Part shown: positions 1-9,418 of the stretch, piece after piece
Layout: every line of letters starts with the position of its first letter
How positions within the stretch are numbered: position 1 is the first letter of the stretch
DNA from: an uncultured Bacteroidia bacterium
Lineage (GTDB): Bacteria > Bacteroidota > Bacteroidia > Bacteroidales > ML635J-15
Reading direction: 5' to 3'
Assembly: GCA_902776565.1 (NCBI GenBank)
Contig: CACYQN010000009.1
Location: 13,036-77,035, forward strand
Length of the DNA stretch: 64,000 bases
Program-made: the position numbers and the translations under genes
Notes under the pieces: model-generated
What the model was told of the DNA's origin: nothing
What the model saw: the letters and a program-made list of their open reading frames with translations, nothing else
Database searches by the model: none

Positions 1-46
1 ACGAACTCACAAGCAACGTTCCTTATGCTGTTCGTTCTGTTTTACG
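1..46. repeat. Partial inverted copy of the 4.5-kb intergenic repeat
   Basis: The first 46 bases are, as reverse complement, nearly identical to 4459-4504 (about 3 mismatches, none in the first 35 bases). The second copy lies inside the MITE-like element at 4398-4686. The rest of this copy would lie left of the window. It shows that the core of that element is dispersed. Confidence 0.75.
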
Positions 47-243
47 GACCCTTTAGTGCACGAAGCTTGCGAGTAATGACTCAGAGGGCATAGGAAAAAT
101 CACATTGTGTCAACACGTATATAGTTTTTTTTTGAGATAACTATTTGTTTTTCTTGTGATTTCTGCTTTATAACCACGGTTCTTTCATTTGGACAGTGTT
201 GTTGCTTGTGATACAGACAGTTAGCGTTTGAATAAATCCGCTG

Positions 244-313
244 GCTGAGCTTGTCGAAGTCAAGGTAACGAAATGATATAATGCTACTAACCTTACCCTT
301 CGACAGGCTCAGG
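244..313. repeat. Long hairpin repeat, CTGAGCTTGTCGAAG type
   Basis: The left arm CTGAGCTTGTCGAAG plus GGTAA pairs with the right arm TTACC plus CTTCGACAGGCTCAG, giving about 20 bp with one mismatch and a 4-nt bulge around a loop of about 25 nt. Related pieces (TGAGCCTGTCGAA, TGAGCGTAGTCGAA) recur near 26790, 45550 and 62960, so it belongs to a REP-like intergenic family. Confidence 0.65.
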
Positions 314-390
314 GGGCGGTCAAATGAAAGAGCCGTGCTATATAACACCAAATAAATTTTATCGGAACCCATAAATTCCGAAAATTGTCT

Positions 391-398
391 TATCTTTG
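391..398 (+). promoter_or_regulatory. Putative -7 promoter box for arcA
   Basis: TATCTTTG fits the Bacteroidota -7 consensus TAnnTTTG and lies about 90 nt before the arcA start. No clear -33 TTTG is seen. Confidence 0.5.
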
Positions 399-440
399 CA
401 CCCGAGTGGAATTGTTGTCGTGAAACGGCTTTTCTGCTTG

Positions 441-470
441 ACGGAGAATGTTTTGGCTGATGTTCTCCGT
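441..470 (+). promoter_or_regulatory. 5' UTR hairpin before arcA
   Basis: ACGGAGAA and TTCTCCGT form a perfect 8-bp stem with a 14-nt loop, ending 17 nt before the ATG. It could influence translation of arginine deiminase. No known riboswitch class is recognised. Confidence 0.4.
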
Positions 471-487
471 GACCTAAAAAATAATTT

Positions 488-1732
488 ATGGATAACAAGG
501 TTAGACTTTATTCTGAAATAGGAAAACTCAATGCGGTTCTGCTGCATCGTCCGGGAATCGAGATCGAGCGTATGACTCCCGAAAATGCACACGAAGCATT
601 GTACAGCGATATTTTAAACAAAAAGTTAGTCGATGGCGAATATGCCAATTTCGAGGGCGTGCTCTCGCGTTGGACAAAGACTTATCAGGTAGTCGATTTG
701 CTTGCCGAAGTGCTTAAGAATGAGAATGTAAAGAAAAATCTCGTGGAAACTTCCTGCCGTCTTGACGACTGCGGTTTCCTTTGTGACGAACTCCTGTCGC
801 ACGATGAGAAGACATTGGCTCGCGAACTTGTCGAAGGCTTTGAATACAGGAGAGGGGTTGACCCTGCAAAATACGAGGACGAGCGCTTCATTCTCAAGCC
901 GTTGTACAATTTGTTCTTTACCCGCGATGCTGCATCGTCGATGTACAATATGCTTCTTATGAACACAATGTCGTTCAAGGTGCGTATGCGCGAAAACATC
1001 ATCTACCGTGCTATTTTCGAGAACTATTTCGGTTGCGAGTCGATAAATGCTGGCGAATGGGAGCCGACTGCCCGTACCGAGGGCGGCGATGTGCTGATAG
1101 TCCGCGACGATACTTTGTTCATCGGTAACGGCATCAGAACCAACAAGAAAGGAATTGAGTTTCTTGCCGAATATTTCAAGGCTCGCAAGCCCAAGTTCAA
1201 CATTCTTGTTCAGGAATTGCCCGAAACGCCCGAGTCGTTCATTCATCTCGATATGGTGTTCACCTTCCTCGACAAGGACCGTTGCATGATGTTTGAACCA
1301 ATCATCCGCAAGAATGCCAAGTATTCGCACTTGCAGACCACTCATATTGAGATAGATAACGGGAAAATTACATATCACCAGAAACCGAATTTCCTGCAGG
1401 GCGCACGCGATTTGGGCTTCGACCTTAATCCTGTCGTCTGCGGTGGCGACGATGCCTGGGTTCAGCAACGCGAACAGTGGCACAGCGGAGCAAACTTCTT
1501 TGCTTTGGGCGAAGGCAAGGTCATAGGTTACGAGCGCAACTGGAAGACCATCGAGGCTCTCGACAAGGCCGGTTTTGCCGTACTGAAGGCTGCTGATGTC
1601 TGCAAGGGCTCGGTTGATATGCACAACTACGAAAAGTTTGTCGTAACCTTTGCCGGCAGCGAACTTCCCCGTGGCGGTGGTGGTGCAAGGTGCATGACCA
1701 TGCCGATAAATAGGGAAGAAGTGAAGTGGTAA
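488..1732 (+). CDS. arcA: Arginine deiminase
   Basis: Hydrolyses L-arginine to citrulline and ammonia in the cytoplasm, the first step of the arginine deiminase pathway. The 414-residue length is normal for the family. Family signatures are in order: FTRD (near residue 145), EGGD (near 197), HLDMVFT (near 254) and a C-terminal glycine-rich GGGGARC segment in which Cys402 is the expected nucleophile, followed by the MP-x-NRE end. The start follows a promoter box and a hairpin leader. Ornithine carbamoyltransferase and carbamate kinase are not next to it, so the rest of the pathway must be elsewhere or absent. A peptidyl-arginine or agmatine deiminase is less likely given the motif set and length. 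Confidence 0.93.
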   Translation: MDNKVRLYSEIGKLNAVLLHRPGIEIERMTPENAHEALYSDILNKKLVDGEYANFEGVLSRWTKTYQVVDLLAEVLKNENVKKNLVETSCRLDDCGFLCDELLSHDEKTLARELVEGFEYRRGVDPAKYEDERFILKPLYNLFFTRDAASSMYNMLLMNTMSFKVRMRENIIYRAIFENYFGCESINAGEWEPTARTEGGDVLIVRDDTLFIGNGIRTNKKGIEFLAEYFKARKPKFNILVQELPETPESFIHLDMVFTFLDKDRCMMFEPIIRKNAKYSHLQTTHIEIDNGKITYHQKPNFLQGARDLGFDLNPVVCGGDDAWVQQREQWHSGANFFALGEGKVIGYERNWKTIEALDKAGFAVLKAADVCKGSVDMHNYEKFVVTFAGSELPRGGGGARCMTMPINREEVKW

Positions 1733-1861
1733 AGGGATTTACGATTTACGAATTACGATTGAGAATTTTAGATTTTTGGATTGACGATTGGGTTCGCTCC
1801 GATTGCATTTCCTATACGCCAAAAATCGTCTGAGTTTCCATTTTTTTACCGCTGCAAAAAC

Positions 1862-1877
1862 TCTGCTACTAGCAAAA
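1862..1877. repeat. 16-bp direct repeat, left copy
   Basis: TCTGCTACTAGCAAAA occurs here and, identically, at 4772-4787. Its core TGCTACTAGCA is palindromic. The two copies bracket the two unknown genes at 1934-2974 and 3117-4373, as boundaries of a small islet might. Confidence 0.6.
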
Positions 1878-1933
1878 CTCCCGTCCGCATCCATATATTC
1901 CATTATTTTGCATTGAAATCAAAGTAAGGAAAT

Positions 1934-2974
1934 ATGGAAATAGAGAAAAGGATTAAGGAATTTGCATTGTATCCACAGGACATCCAGAGGGCATTTTACG
2001 ATGAAAAACTGGAAATGCTACTTGCACAACATAACCAGAAACAGACACCGGACATAAAGGAAATGCTCACAAGTTGCAATGTCGAGACAATAGAAAGTTT
2101 TTTCCCGGATGCGACAATAAAAAAAATCGGACATTACTATGACGATTTGCTGGTAAAACTTAAAAATGTGGATTTTCATGTAAGTGCGCATATCAAGAAT
2201 AAAATCGTTGAAATAAAAAAGAATATCCATTGGTCTCCGCTGTATGTTGACAAAATTCCTAACTTTATTGAATACATAAAGGAGGTTGACCGCAGGATGC
2301 CCGAATGGGAAAAGGAGTTTGCCGACCTGATAGATACGCTCGGCGACAAAATAAAGGAAAGGCAGCGCAATTGGGTGTTGAAAGGGAAATGTTCTGTGGC
2401 TCGCATTCTGGAATACAGGATAGAGTCGTTTCTTCTGGAAAACCGCGAAAATACAGGAACAGGTGCCTCGCTTAACAAAACCTTGGAAGAGGCAAACATA
2501 TCATTTGAAAACTTCTCGGTAATAGCAAAAGACAACTGTATCATAATCCGTGTATCCGATAATTGTATGAAGAAATTTTACTATAAGGAGATTGGTGTGG
2601 AGCAACTGAAGCAACTGGACAAGATGTTCCCTGTTTGGAATGACGAGTTGGACGGATGGAACATAGAGAATAAAAAGCTGGAAATGTCGAAGGAAGTTGG
2701 GGATTTGGGCGTTACGGCACTGGTAAAGAAGAAAATGAAGTCGCTTGGGTGCGAATACCACATAAAACGAAACCTCAAGTCGATGTCGCTCTACATAAAA
2801 ATCGACAGGACTTGTGTGCTGAAACTTTTTTTGCCATACGACTCAATTGATAAAATTAGGAATAGGCTTGACAGCATTGACAATGTAATCAATGGCGGGA
2901 GGAAGTACGATATGTTCAGAATGAGCTACTGGGTGGAAAGTATAAACTGGACAATGGAACAGATGGAAATATAG
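1934..2974 (+). CDS. Unrecognised 346-residue cytoplasmic protein
   Basis: No family is recognised. The protein is charged and mostly helical, without signal peptide or membrane segment. Residues 90-150 and 235-275 are rich in Lys/Glu and could form coiled coils. There is no nucleotide-binding or catalytic motif that I can name. The ATG follows AAGTAAGGAAAT, and a TATTTTG box lies 13 nt upstream of it. It lies in the same direction as the next unknown gene, 142 nt apart with a separate promoter. The pair sits between 16-bp direct repeats, so it may be an accessory islet. Function unknown. Confidence 0.75.
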   Translation: MEIEKRIKEFALYPQDIQRAFYDEKLEMLLAQHNQKQTPDIKEMLTSCNVETIESFFPDATIKKIGHYYDDLLVKLKNVDFHVSAHIKNKIVEIKKNIHWSPLYVDKIPNFIEYIKEVDRRMPEWEKEFADLIDTLGDKIKERQRNWVLKGKCSVARILEYRIESFLLENRENTGTGASLNKTLEEANISFENFSVIAKDNCIIIRVSDNCMKKFYYKEIGVEQLKQLDKMFPVWNDELDGWNIENKKLEMSKEVGDLGVTALVKKKMKSLGCEYHIKRNLKSMSLYIKIDRTCVLKLFLPYDSIDKIRNRLDSIDNVINGGRKYDMFRMSYWVESINWTMEQMEI

Positions 2975-3025
2975 TTTTCTCGTACGGACTTTCTAATGAG
3001 ATAGTTTTTGATAATCATTCTTAAT

Positions 3026-3056
3026 TTTGATATTTCAGCAATAATATGTAATTTTG
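3026..3056 (+). promoter_or_regulatory. Putative -33/-7 promoter for the 418-residue unknown gene
   Basis: TTTG at 3026-3029, a 19-nt gap, and TAATTTTG at 3049-3056 match the Bacteroidota promoter consensus in both boxes and spacing. The start codon is 60 nt downstream. Confidence 0.6.
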
Positions 3057-3116
3057 TGATGCCTATGGTTTAAAGACATTGTAGAAAAATATAGAACTAA
3101 ACAAAAATATAACAGG

Positions 3117-4373
3117 ATGATTTTCGACTATACAACCACCTCGCTTCCAAGCCCAGTGCCGCTTCGCTACGACACAATTTACTATGTGGAAAGTCTCGCC
3201 AACGAGGCTCTGAATGACACAATGCGCCAGTTGCAACAGGATGGTCCGCTGTTCAGAGATAGGGATATGTTGCCGTTCGCGATAAAGTTGCAGTATGTGT
3301 CGCAGAAGGAACTTGATGGCGACTATTTGCGCTCGCAGTTGGGCGACAAATACGATGCCGAAGAAGTTGACGAAGTTGTAGAAAATATGCGCGAATGTCT
3401 TTGCGCCGACAAAGGCGGAAGTCTTACCGCCCGTTGCGTGCCCAAATTCACCATTGGCAATGTGATGGAAGACGATTACGCGGTTTGTTACTATCAGGAT
3501 TTTGACTCAATTTCCGCGGAAAATGCTTTTGGAAAAGCAAAATCGTTTGCCCGTTATGTGGCAGAGAAGGATTTCGGACGGCTGATGGGTAAATCGTATG
3601 CTGAATATCAGCACGAAAAAGAATATGATAGGTTTGACCAGTATCCAGGTCCGTCGTCAAGTGGCTTTGGGCTGATGATGGGTTTTCAGGTTACTAATCT
3701 GCCAGAGCCTAGGAGAGTAACTAGAGCTATGCAACAGGGATTATCGGAGATTGATGAAAAATTGGAACGAATTGCACACAATATCGGCATTACTCCTGAA
3801 GAACTTATGTCAACATATCTGAACGAGAAACAGAGAAAGGGCAAGTTGAGAAAGGTATGTCCGATTTTCATCAAGGACAATAACATTTACCTTAAAATCT
3901 CCGAAAAAGAAAACAAAAAGGTGTCGTTCGGTAGAGGCAATGTATCCAAAGTGTTATACATTTTTTATCTGCAGCAGATAGAACTTTTGGGATATAACTC
4001 GCCAAGATTTGTTTCTCAGGTCGAGCTGGAGAATTACAAGGAAGTTTTGCTGTCAATTTATTGGGATATAAGTGGCTCCGGCAGTAAGAGTGAAGCAGAT
4101 ATTATGTCATGGTGGGACAAGGGGGTGAACACATTTTTGCCTGCTGTTACCGCAATAAATAAATTTTTCAAAGAAGAATTTGATGTAGAGACACTAAAAG
4201 AAGAGTATAAAATATCATATCTTTTGGAAATTAAGGGCAAGGATTCATACGGCAATTCAAGCTATGGCATCGGTCTTTCCCAGGAATACATAGATTTAGG
4301 CAAGTTCAGTGCGAGAAACGAGTCGTATCTTAGATTGTACAGAAAAATAGAATCGGAAAGTTTTTCCAGATAA
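3117..4373 (+). CDS. Unrecognised 418-residue protein
   Basis: No family is recognised. There is no signal peptide or membrane helix. Residues 1-175 are acidic and mixed; residues 195-245 form a predicted helical segment with a run of basic residues (NEKQRKGKLRK) before a more hydrophobic part; the C-terminal third is helical. It has its own promoter and follows another unknown gene within the 16-bp direct-repeat bracket. Its 3' flank has been altered: a 289-bp insertion starts 24 nt after the stop and now separates the gene from what looks like its original terminator at 4720-4745. Function unknown. Confidence 0.75.
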   Translation: MIFDYTTTSLPSPVPLRYDTIYYVESLANEALNDTMRQLQQDGPLFRDRDMLPFAIKLQYVSQKELDGDYLRSQLGDKYDAEEVDEVVENMRECLCADKGGSLTARCVPKFTIGNVMEDDYAVCYYQDFDSISAENAFGKAKSFARYVAEKDFGRLMGKSYAEYQHEKEYDRFDQYPGPSSSGFGLMMGFQVTNLPEPRRVTRAMQQGLSEIDEKLERIAHNIGITPEELMSTYLNEKQRKGKLRKVCPIFIKDNNIYLKISEKENKKVSFGRGNVSKVLYIFYLQQIELLGYNSPRFVSQVELENYKEVLLSIYWDISGSGSKSEADIMSWWDKGVNTFLPAVTAINKFFKEEFDVETLKEEYKISYLLEIKGKDSYGNSSYGIGLSQEYIDLGKFSARNESYLRLYRKIESESFSR

Positions 4374-4397
4374 TATTTTACACTAACTTTAAAACAA
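4372..4397. repeat. 26-bp direct repeat, left (target duplication)
   Basis: The 26 bases directly before the left inverted terminus of the MITE-like element match 4687-4712 at 25 of 26 positions (A/G difference at position 15). Confidence 0.8.
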
Positions 4398-4686
4398 GGC
4401 TCTAGTTTTACAAACAACTGAAATTATTCTGATTTTTTTGCCAACCCTTTGCCGTCATTCCGTAAAGTTGAACGAACAGCATAAGGAACGTTGCTTGTGA
4501 GTTCACTTATACGGAATCCCCATTAAGTACACAAATGAGATTCCGCATAGTCGAACATTACAACGCTCCCCGTTCCGTATCGCGTGTATGTTCTGACTTG
4601 TGGAATGACGGTCTCTTTTCTTAACATAATGATAATCTATCTGTTATAAAAACCACAAAAAATCAGTTCAATATCGAACTAGAGCC
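4398..4686. mobile_element. MITE-like non-coding insertion
   Basis: The segment begins GGCTCTAGTT and ends AACTAGAGCC, perfect 10-bp inverted termini. After eight unmatched bases the termini again share AACTG and a CTGATTTTTTTG-like tract, so imperfect similarity reaches about 30 bp. It is flanked by 26-bp direct repeats that abut the termini exactly. It carries no gene. Inside it is a second inverted-repeat unit, 4452-4611. Part of the interior recurs inverted at 1-46. No transposase in the window explains it. The structure is directly visible; mobility is inferred. Confidence 0.75.
4452..4611. repeat. Inner inverted-repeat unit nested in the MITE-like element
   Basis: CCGTCATTCC at 4452-4461 and GGAATGACGG at 4602-4611 are perfect 10-bp inverted ends. 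Inside, ATACGGAATC and GATTCCGCAT (about 4509-4551) form a further 9-of-10 stem. The segment 4459-4504 is repeated inverted at the left edge of the window. Confidence 0.65.
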
Positions 4687-4712
4687 AATATTTTACACTA
4701 GCTTTAAAACAA
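4687..4712. repeat. 26-bp direct repeat, right (target duplication)
   Basis: Near-identical to 4372-4397 and directly abutting the right inverted terminus at 4686. Confidence 0.8.
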
Positions 4713-4719
4713 AACAATT

Positions 4720-4745
4720 GGACGGTCACAAGCCGTCCTTTTTTT
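4720..4745 (+). terminator. Rho-independent terminator
   Basis: GGACGG, a 7-nt loop and CCGTCC are followed by seven T. With the 289-bp insert and one 26-bp repeat removed, it would lie about 32 nt behind the stop of the gene ending at 4373. Confidence 0.8.
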
Positions 4746-4771
4746 ATGTGTTGATAATCAGCAACAAGTGT

Positions 4772-4787
4772 TCTGCTACTAGCAAAA
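4772..4787. repeat. 16-bp direct repeat, right copy
   Basis: Identical to 1862-1877 (TCTGCTACTAGCAAAA); it closes the bracket around the two unknown genes and the insertion. Confidence 0.6.
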
Positions 4788-4812
4788 ACCAAAGGTGCGT
4801 AAAAATGCCCTT

Positions 4813-4820
4813 TACCTTTG
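4813..4820 (+). promoter_or_regulatory. Putative -7 box for the leucine-rich-repeat gene
   Basis: TACCTTTG matches TAnnTTTG. It implies a 5' leader of about 140 nt before the start at 4967. Confidence 0.45.
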
Positions 4821-4966
4821 TCTCGTGAATGAACACCGAAAATAGTACCATGAAAAAATGAAAAAATGCCTTGCTGTTTTCCCTTCCGCTTCCGGTCTAT
4901 TTTGGGGATTGACCGAAGCGGTTAGGGGGCAAGAGGAATGATGAATTGAAAATTAATTAAAAATAA

Positions 4967-6886
4967 ATGTATATGAAAGACTTAGAAAAAGCATTAAAGA
5001 TTGAAGATGGCGTACTTGTAGAGTGCGATTGTGATTTCAGCGGAGAACTGGTAATTCCTGATTCCGTGAAAAAGATTGACAACCAAGCGTTTTACGCCTG
5101 CGATAATTTGACATCGGTTGTAATTCCAGATTCTGTAATGGAAATTGACAGTTATGCCTTTGATAGTTGCAAAGGTCTAGTAGAAGTGACAATTGGCAAA
5201 TCTGTTACAACAATCGGTACAGGTGCATTTGACCAATGTAGCAGTCTGAAAACCATCAACTACAATGCAACTGATTGTATGTCAATAGGATTTGACGACG
5301 AGGAGGGTTGTAATTATAGCATATTCGATGGTTGCACATCGCTTACGACCATAAATATTGGTAGCAATGTAAAAGGTATTCCTGATTCTGCTTTTTGGGA
5401 CTGTGACAGTTTGACTGCTGTGCATTTTGGCGGTGATATTGCCGGCTGGTGCAAAATATTTTTTGGTGACCTGCACTCGAATCCGCTTAATAAAGCACAT
5501 AACCTATACATTAATAACGAGCTGGTCACCGACTTGGTTATTCCCGATTCCATAACGGAAATAAACGCTTTTGCCTTTTCGTATGCGACTTGCTTGAAAT
5601 CGGTAAAAATCCCCGATTCCGTAACTAGCATAGGATGGAGTGCATTCCTAGGTTGCACAGGGCTTACAATGCTGACAGTCCCAAGTTCGGTAACTCGCAT
5701 TATGCCACACGCTTTTTCGGGCTGTAGCGGACTTGCGGGCATTACAATTCCCGAATCACTTACAAGCATAGCCAATAGTACATTCTTCGGCACCGCGTGG
5801 TACAACAGCCAGCCCGACGGAGTCCTGTATCTTGATGGATGGTGTCTCGGATGCAAGGGTAACTCACTTTCAGGCTCTTTGACAATAGCGGAAGGCACAA
5901 GGGGTATCGCTCGCAACGCATTTGGCGACTGCAACGAACTAACATCGGTTGTCGTTCCCGATTCGGTTGCATATATCGGTGATTTTGCATTTTCAGGTTG
6001 CAAGAAGCTCAAGTCGGCAACACTTGGTAAATCACTAACAAAAATTGGCAACGCTGTATTTTCTGATTGTAGCAGCCTGACTGGAATTGTGCTTCCCGAC
6101 TCGGTGACAGAAATTGGCAAGGATGCATTTGGCAGTTGCAAAAAGCTGAAATCGGTAGCATTGGGGAAATCTCTCACAAAAATTGGCAATTCGGCTTTTG
6201 ACGATTGTGTGAAACTGACAGACTTTACGATTCCCGATTCGGTGACAGAAATAGGAATATATGCGTTTAGGAATTGCGAGAAATTAAAGATGAAGATTCC
6301 CGCATCAGTGACGATATTTGGCGATTGTACACTTTCGGGTTGCCATAGAGATAGCACCGACATCGAATGCAAATATAATGTAGTCAAAAGCGACTTGTTG
6401 TGGAGTTGTAGATATGGAGTCCATATAACATTTAGCCTCGCCGAACAACCGGGCAAATGCCTTATATTGCTTCCCCGCCAGGACAATTATAATTATTTGC
6501 ACGTTGGCAATGAAACATCAGAACCGTTTGCCGAGGAAGAATTGGACAGACTGATACGAAGTGTTGCCGAATATATGCAGGTCGGTGAAAAATTAACAAC
6601 TCGTGGCGGTGTCACTCCGGGCGGACTGAACCTAATCAAGCGTTTCGCGAATTATGGTTTCGACAAGGTCGGCGAATATTGTGATGAATTTATGCTAATG
6701 TGGTCAGGGAAATCCTTATGCAAGGAGTTTAAACTCCCACTGATTTTAGATTATGAAAAGTTTGCAGAATGGCTGAACAATCCAGCACACAAAGACGACT
6801 TCAAGATATTGAAGGACAAAGCCAAATTAAGCGAGAAAAACACTTGTCCGATAGTGTGGGAGCTTGAAAAGAGAAATAATTTGTAG
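4967..6886 (+). CDS. BspA-type leucine-rich-repeat protein without signal peptide
   Basis: Residues from about 20 to 450 are tandem LRR_5/BspA-like repeats of about 23 residues with the recurring pattern IPDSVxxIgxxAFxxCxxL. Such repeats form a solenoid used for binding proteins or matrix. Unlike most BspA proteins it has no N-terminal signal peptide, no lipobox and no type IX sorting domain, so it is probably cytoplasmic. About residues 490-639 form a separate non-repeat, mixed-charge C-terminal domain that I do not recognise. The start at 4967 is followed by a second possible ATG two codons later. Neighbours give no functional hint. Partner unknown. Confidence 0.85.
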   Translation: MYMKDLEKALKIEDGVLVECDCDFSGELVIPDSVKKIDNQAFYACDNLTSVVIPDSVMEIDSYAFDSCKGLVEVTIGKSVTTIGTGAFDQCSSLKTINYNATDCMSIGFDDEEGCNYSIFDGCTSLTTINIGSNVKGIPDSAFWDCDSLTAVHFGGDIAGWCKIFFGDLHSNPLNKAHNLYINNELVTDLVIPDSITEINAFAFSYATCLKSVKIPDSVTSIGWSAFLGCTGLTMLTVPSSVTRIMPHAFSGCSGLAGITIPESLTSIANSTFFGTAWYNSQPDGVLYLDGWCLGCKGNSLSGSLTIAEGTRGIARNAFGDCNELTSVVVPDSVAYIGDFAFSGCKKLKSATLGKSLTKIGNAVFSDCSSLTGIVLPDSVTEIGKDAFGSCKKLKSVALGKSLTKIGNSAFDDCVKLTDFTIPDSVTEIGIYAFRNCEKLKMKIPASVTIFGDCTLSGCHRDSTDIECKYNVVKSDLLWSCRYGVHITFSLAEQPGKCLILLPRQDNYNYLHVGNETSEPFAEEELDRLIRSVAEYMQVGEKLTTRGGVTPGGLNLIKRFANYGFDKVGEYCDEFMLMWSGKSLCKEFKLPLILDYEKFAEWLNNPAHKDDFKILKDKAKLSEKNTCPIVWELEKRNNL

Positions 6887-6900
6887 AAAGCCGTTGTTTC

Positions 6901-6942
6901 AAGAAGGCATATTGGATGAAAGACTTCAGTATGCCTTTCTGT
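6901..6942 (+). terminator. Putative terminator after the leucine-rich-repeat gene
   Basis: AAGAAGGCATA and TATGCCTTTCT form a stem of about 10 bp just behind the stop codon at 6886; the T tract is weak and interrupted. Confidence 0.45.
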
Positions 6943-6950
6943 TTGTCTGT

Positions 6951-7122
6951 CCTTCGGGATTTGTACTCCCGAAGGCTAGAATATAAGGATTTGCAATCCT
7001 GTGAAATAACATCTATAAAGCCAACAATATCTCTATCCTTCGGGATTTGTACTCCCGAAGGCTAGAATATAAGGATTTGCAATCCTGAAAATAACATTTA
7101 TAATGCCAACAATATTCATAAT
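6951..7122. repeat. Two tandem 86-bp repeats, each with two hairpins
   Basis: The unit starts CCTTCGGGATTTGTACTCCC at 6951 and again at 7037 (period 86). Each unit contains the palindromes CCTTCGGG...CCCGAAGG and AGGATTTGCAATCCT. The two units are nearly identical for the first 55 bases and then drift by small changes. No open reading frame of note lies here. Confidence 0.8.
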
Positions 7123-7170
7123 GTTTGCAGTACATGAGCTAAAGGTTCGATATCCAGACAGTCAACATTG

Positions 7171-7198
7171 AGGAATGCACGAATTGCATTCCTTTTTC
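7171..7198 (+). terminator. Rho-independent terminator-like hairpin
   Basis: AGGAATGC, a 7-nt loop and GCATTCCT are followed by TTTTT. It lies between the 86-bp repeats and the gyrB promoter. Confidence 0.6.
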
Positions 7199-7309
7199 GT
7201 TTTCAAGCCTTTTCGCCTTCGAGCCATCAAACCTTTTTTTGTCAACTTTTCCCATCCAAAACGGTTAATAACTATCTTTAAAAACTTCGTTTTTCCGATG
7301 GAAAATTGT

Positions 7310-7317
7310 TACCTTTG
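7310..7317 (+). promoter_or_regulatory. Putative -7 box for gyrB
   Basis: TACCTTTG, 30 nt before the ATG, matches TAnnTTTG. Confidence 0.55.
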
Positions 7318-7337
7318 CGCACGTTTTTAGAAAATAA

Positions 7338-9332
<1,995 letters not shown>

Positions 9333-9385
9333 AAACATGTGTTATATAACAATTAAAAAAGCGATTGTAATTGATATAAAAGAAA

Positions 9386-9393
9386 TAAATTTG
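9386..9393 (+). promoter_or_regulatory. Putative -7 box for korAB
   Basis: TAAATTTG matches TAnnTTTG; ATTG lies about 19 nt upstream at the -33 position. The korA start is 26 nt downstream. Confidence 0.5.
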
Positions 9394-9418
9394 CGGTAAA
9401 ATTTTAAAATACACAGCA

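Larger units (their letters stand above)
47..487. other. Intergenic region left of arginine deiminase
   Basis: No credible gene is seen here. A minus-strand open frame of 132 codons spans 100-498, but it lacks family features and runs over the hairpin repeat and the arcA promoter. The region holds a 70-nt inverted repeat (244-313), a -7 promoter box (391-398) and a 5' UTR hairpin (441-470). Confidence 0.6.

Noticed and set aside
100..498. 132-codon minus-strand frame at the left edge
   Set aside because: It crosses a hairpin repeat and the arcA promoter, and ends in a His/Gln/Lys-rich non-specific sequence.
626..1624. 332-codon frame antisense to arginine deiminase
   Set aside because: Same reason: arcA is supported by full-length motifs; the antisense product has no family features.
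5314..6486. 390-codon frame antisense to the leucine-rich-repeat gene
   Set aside because: The periodicity of the sense repeat makes the reverse frame open; the product only mirrors the repeat.
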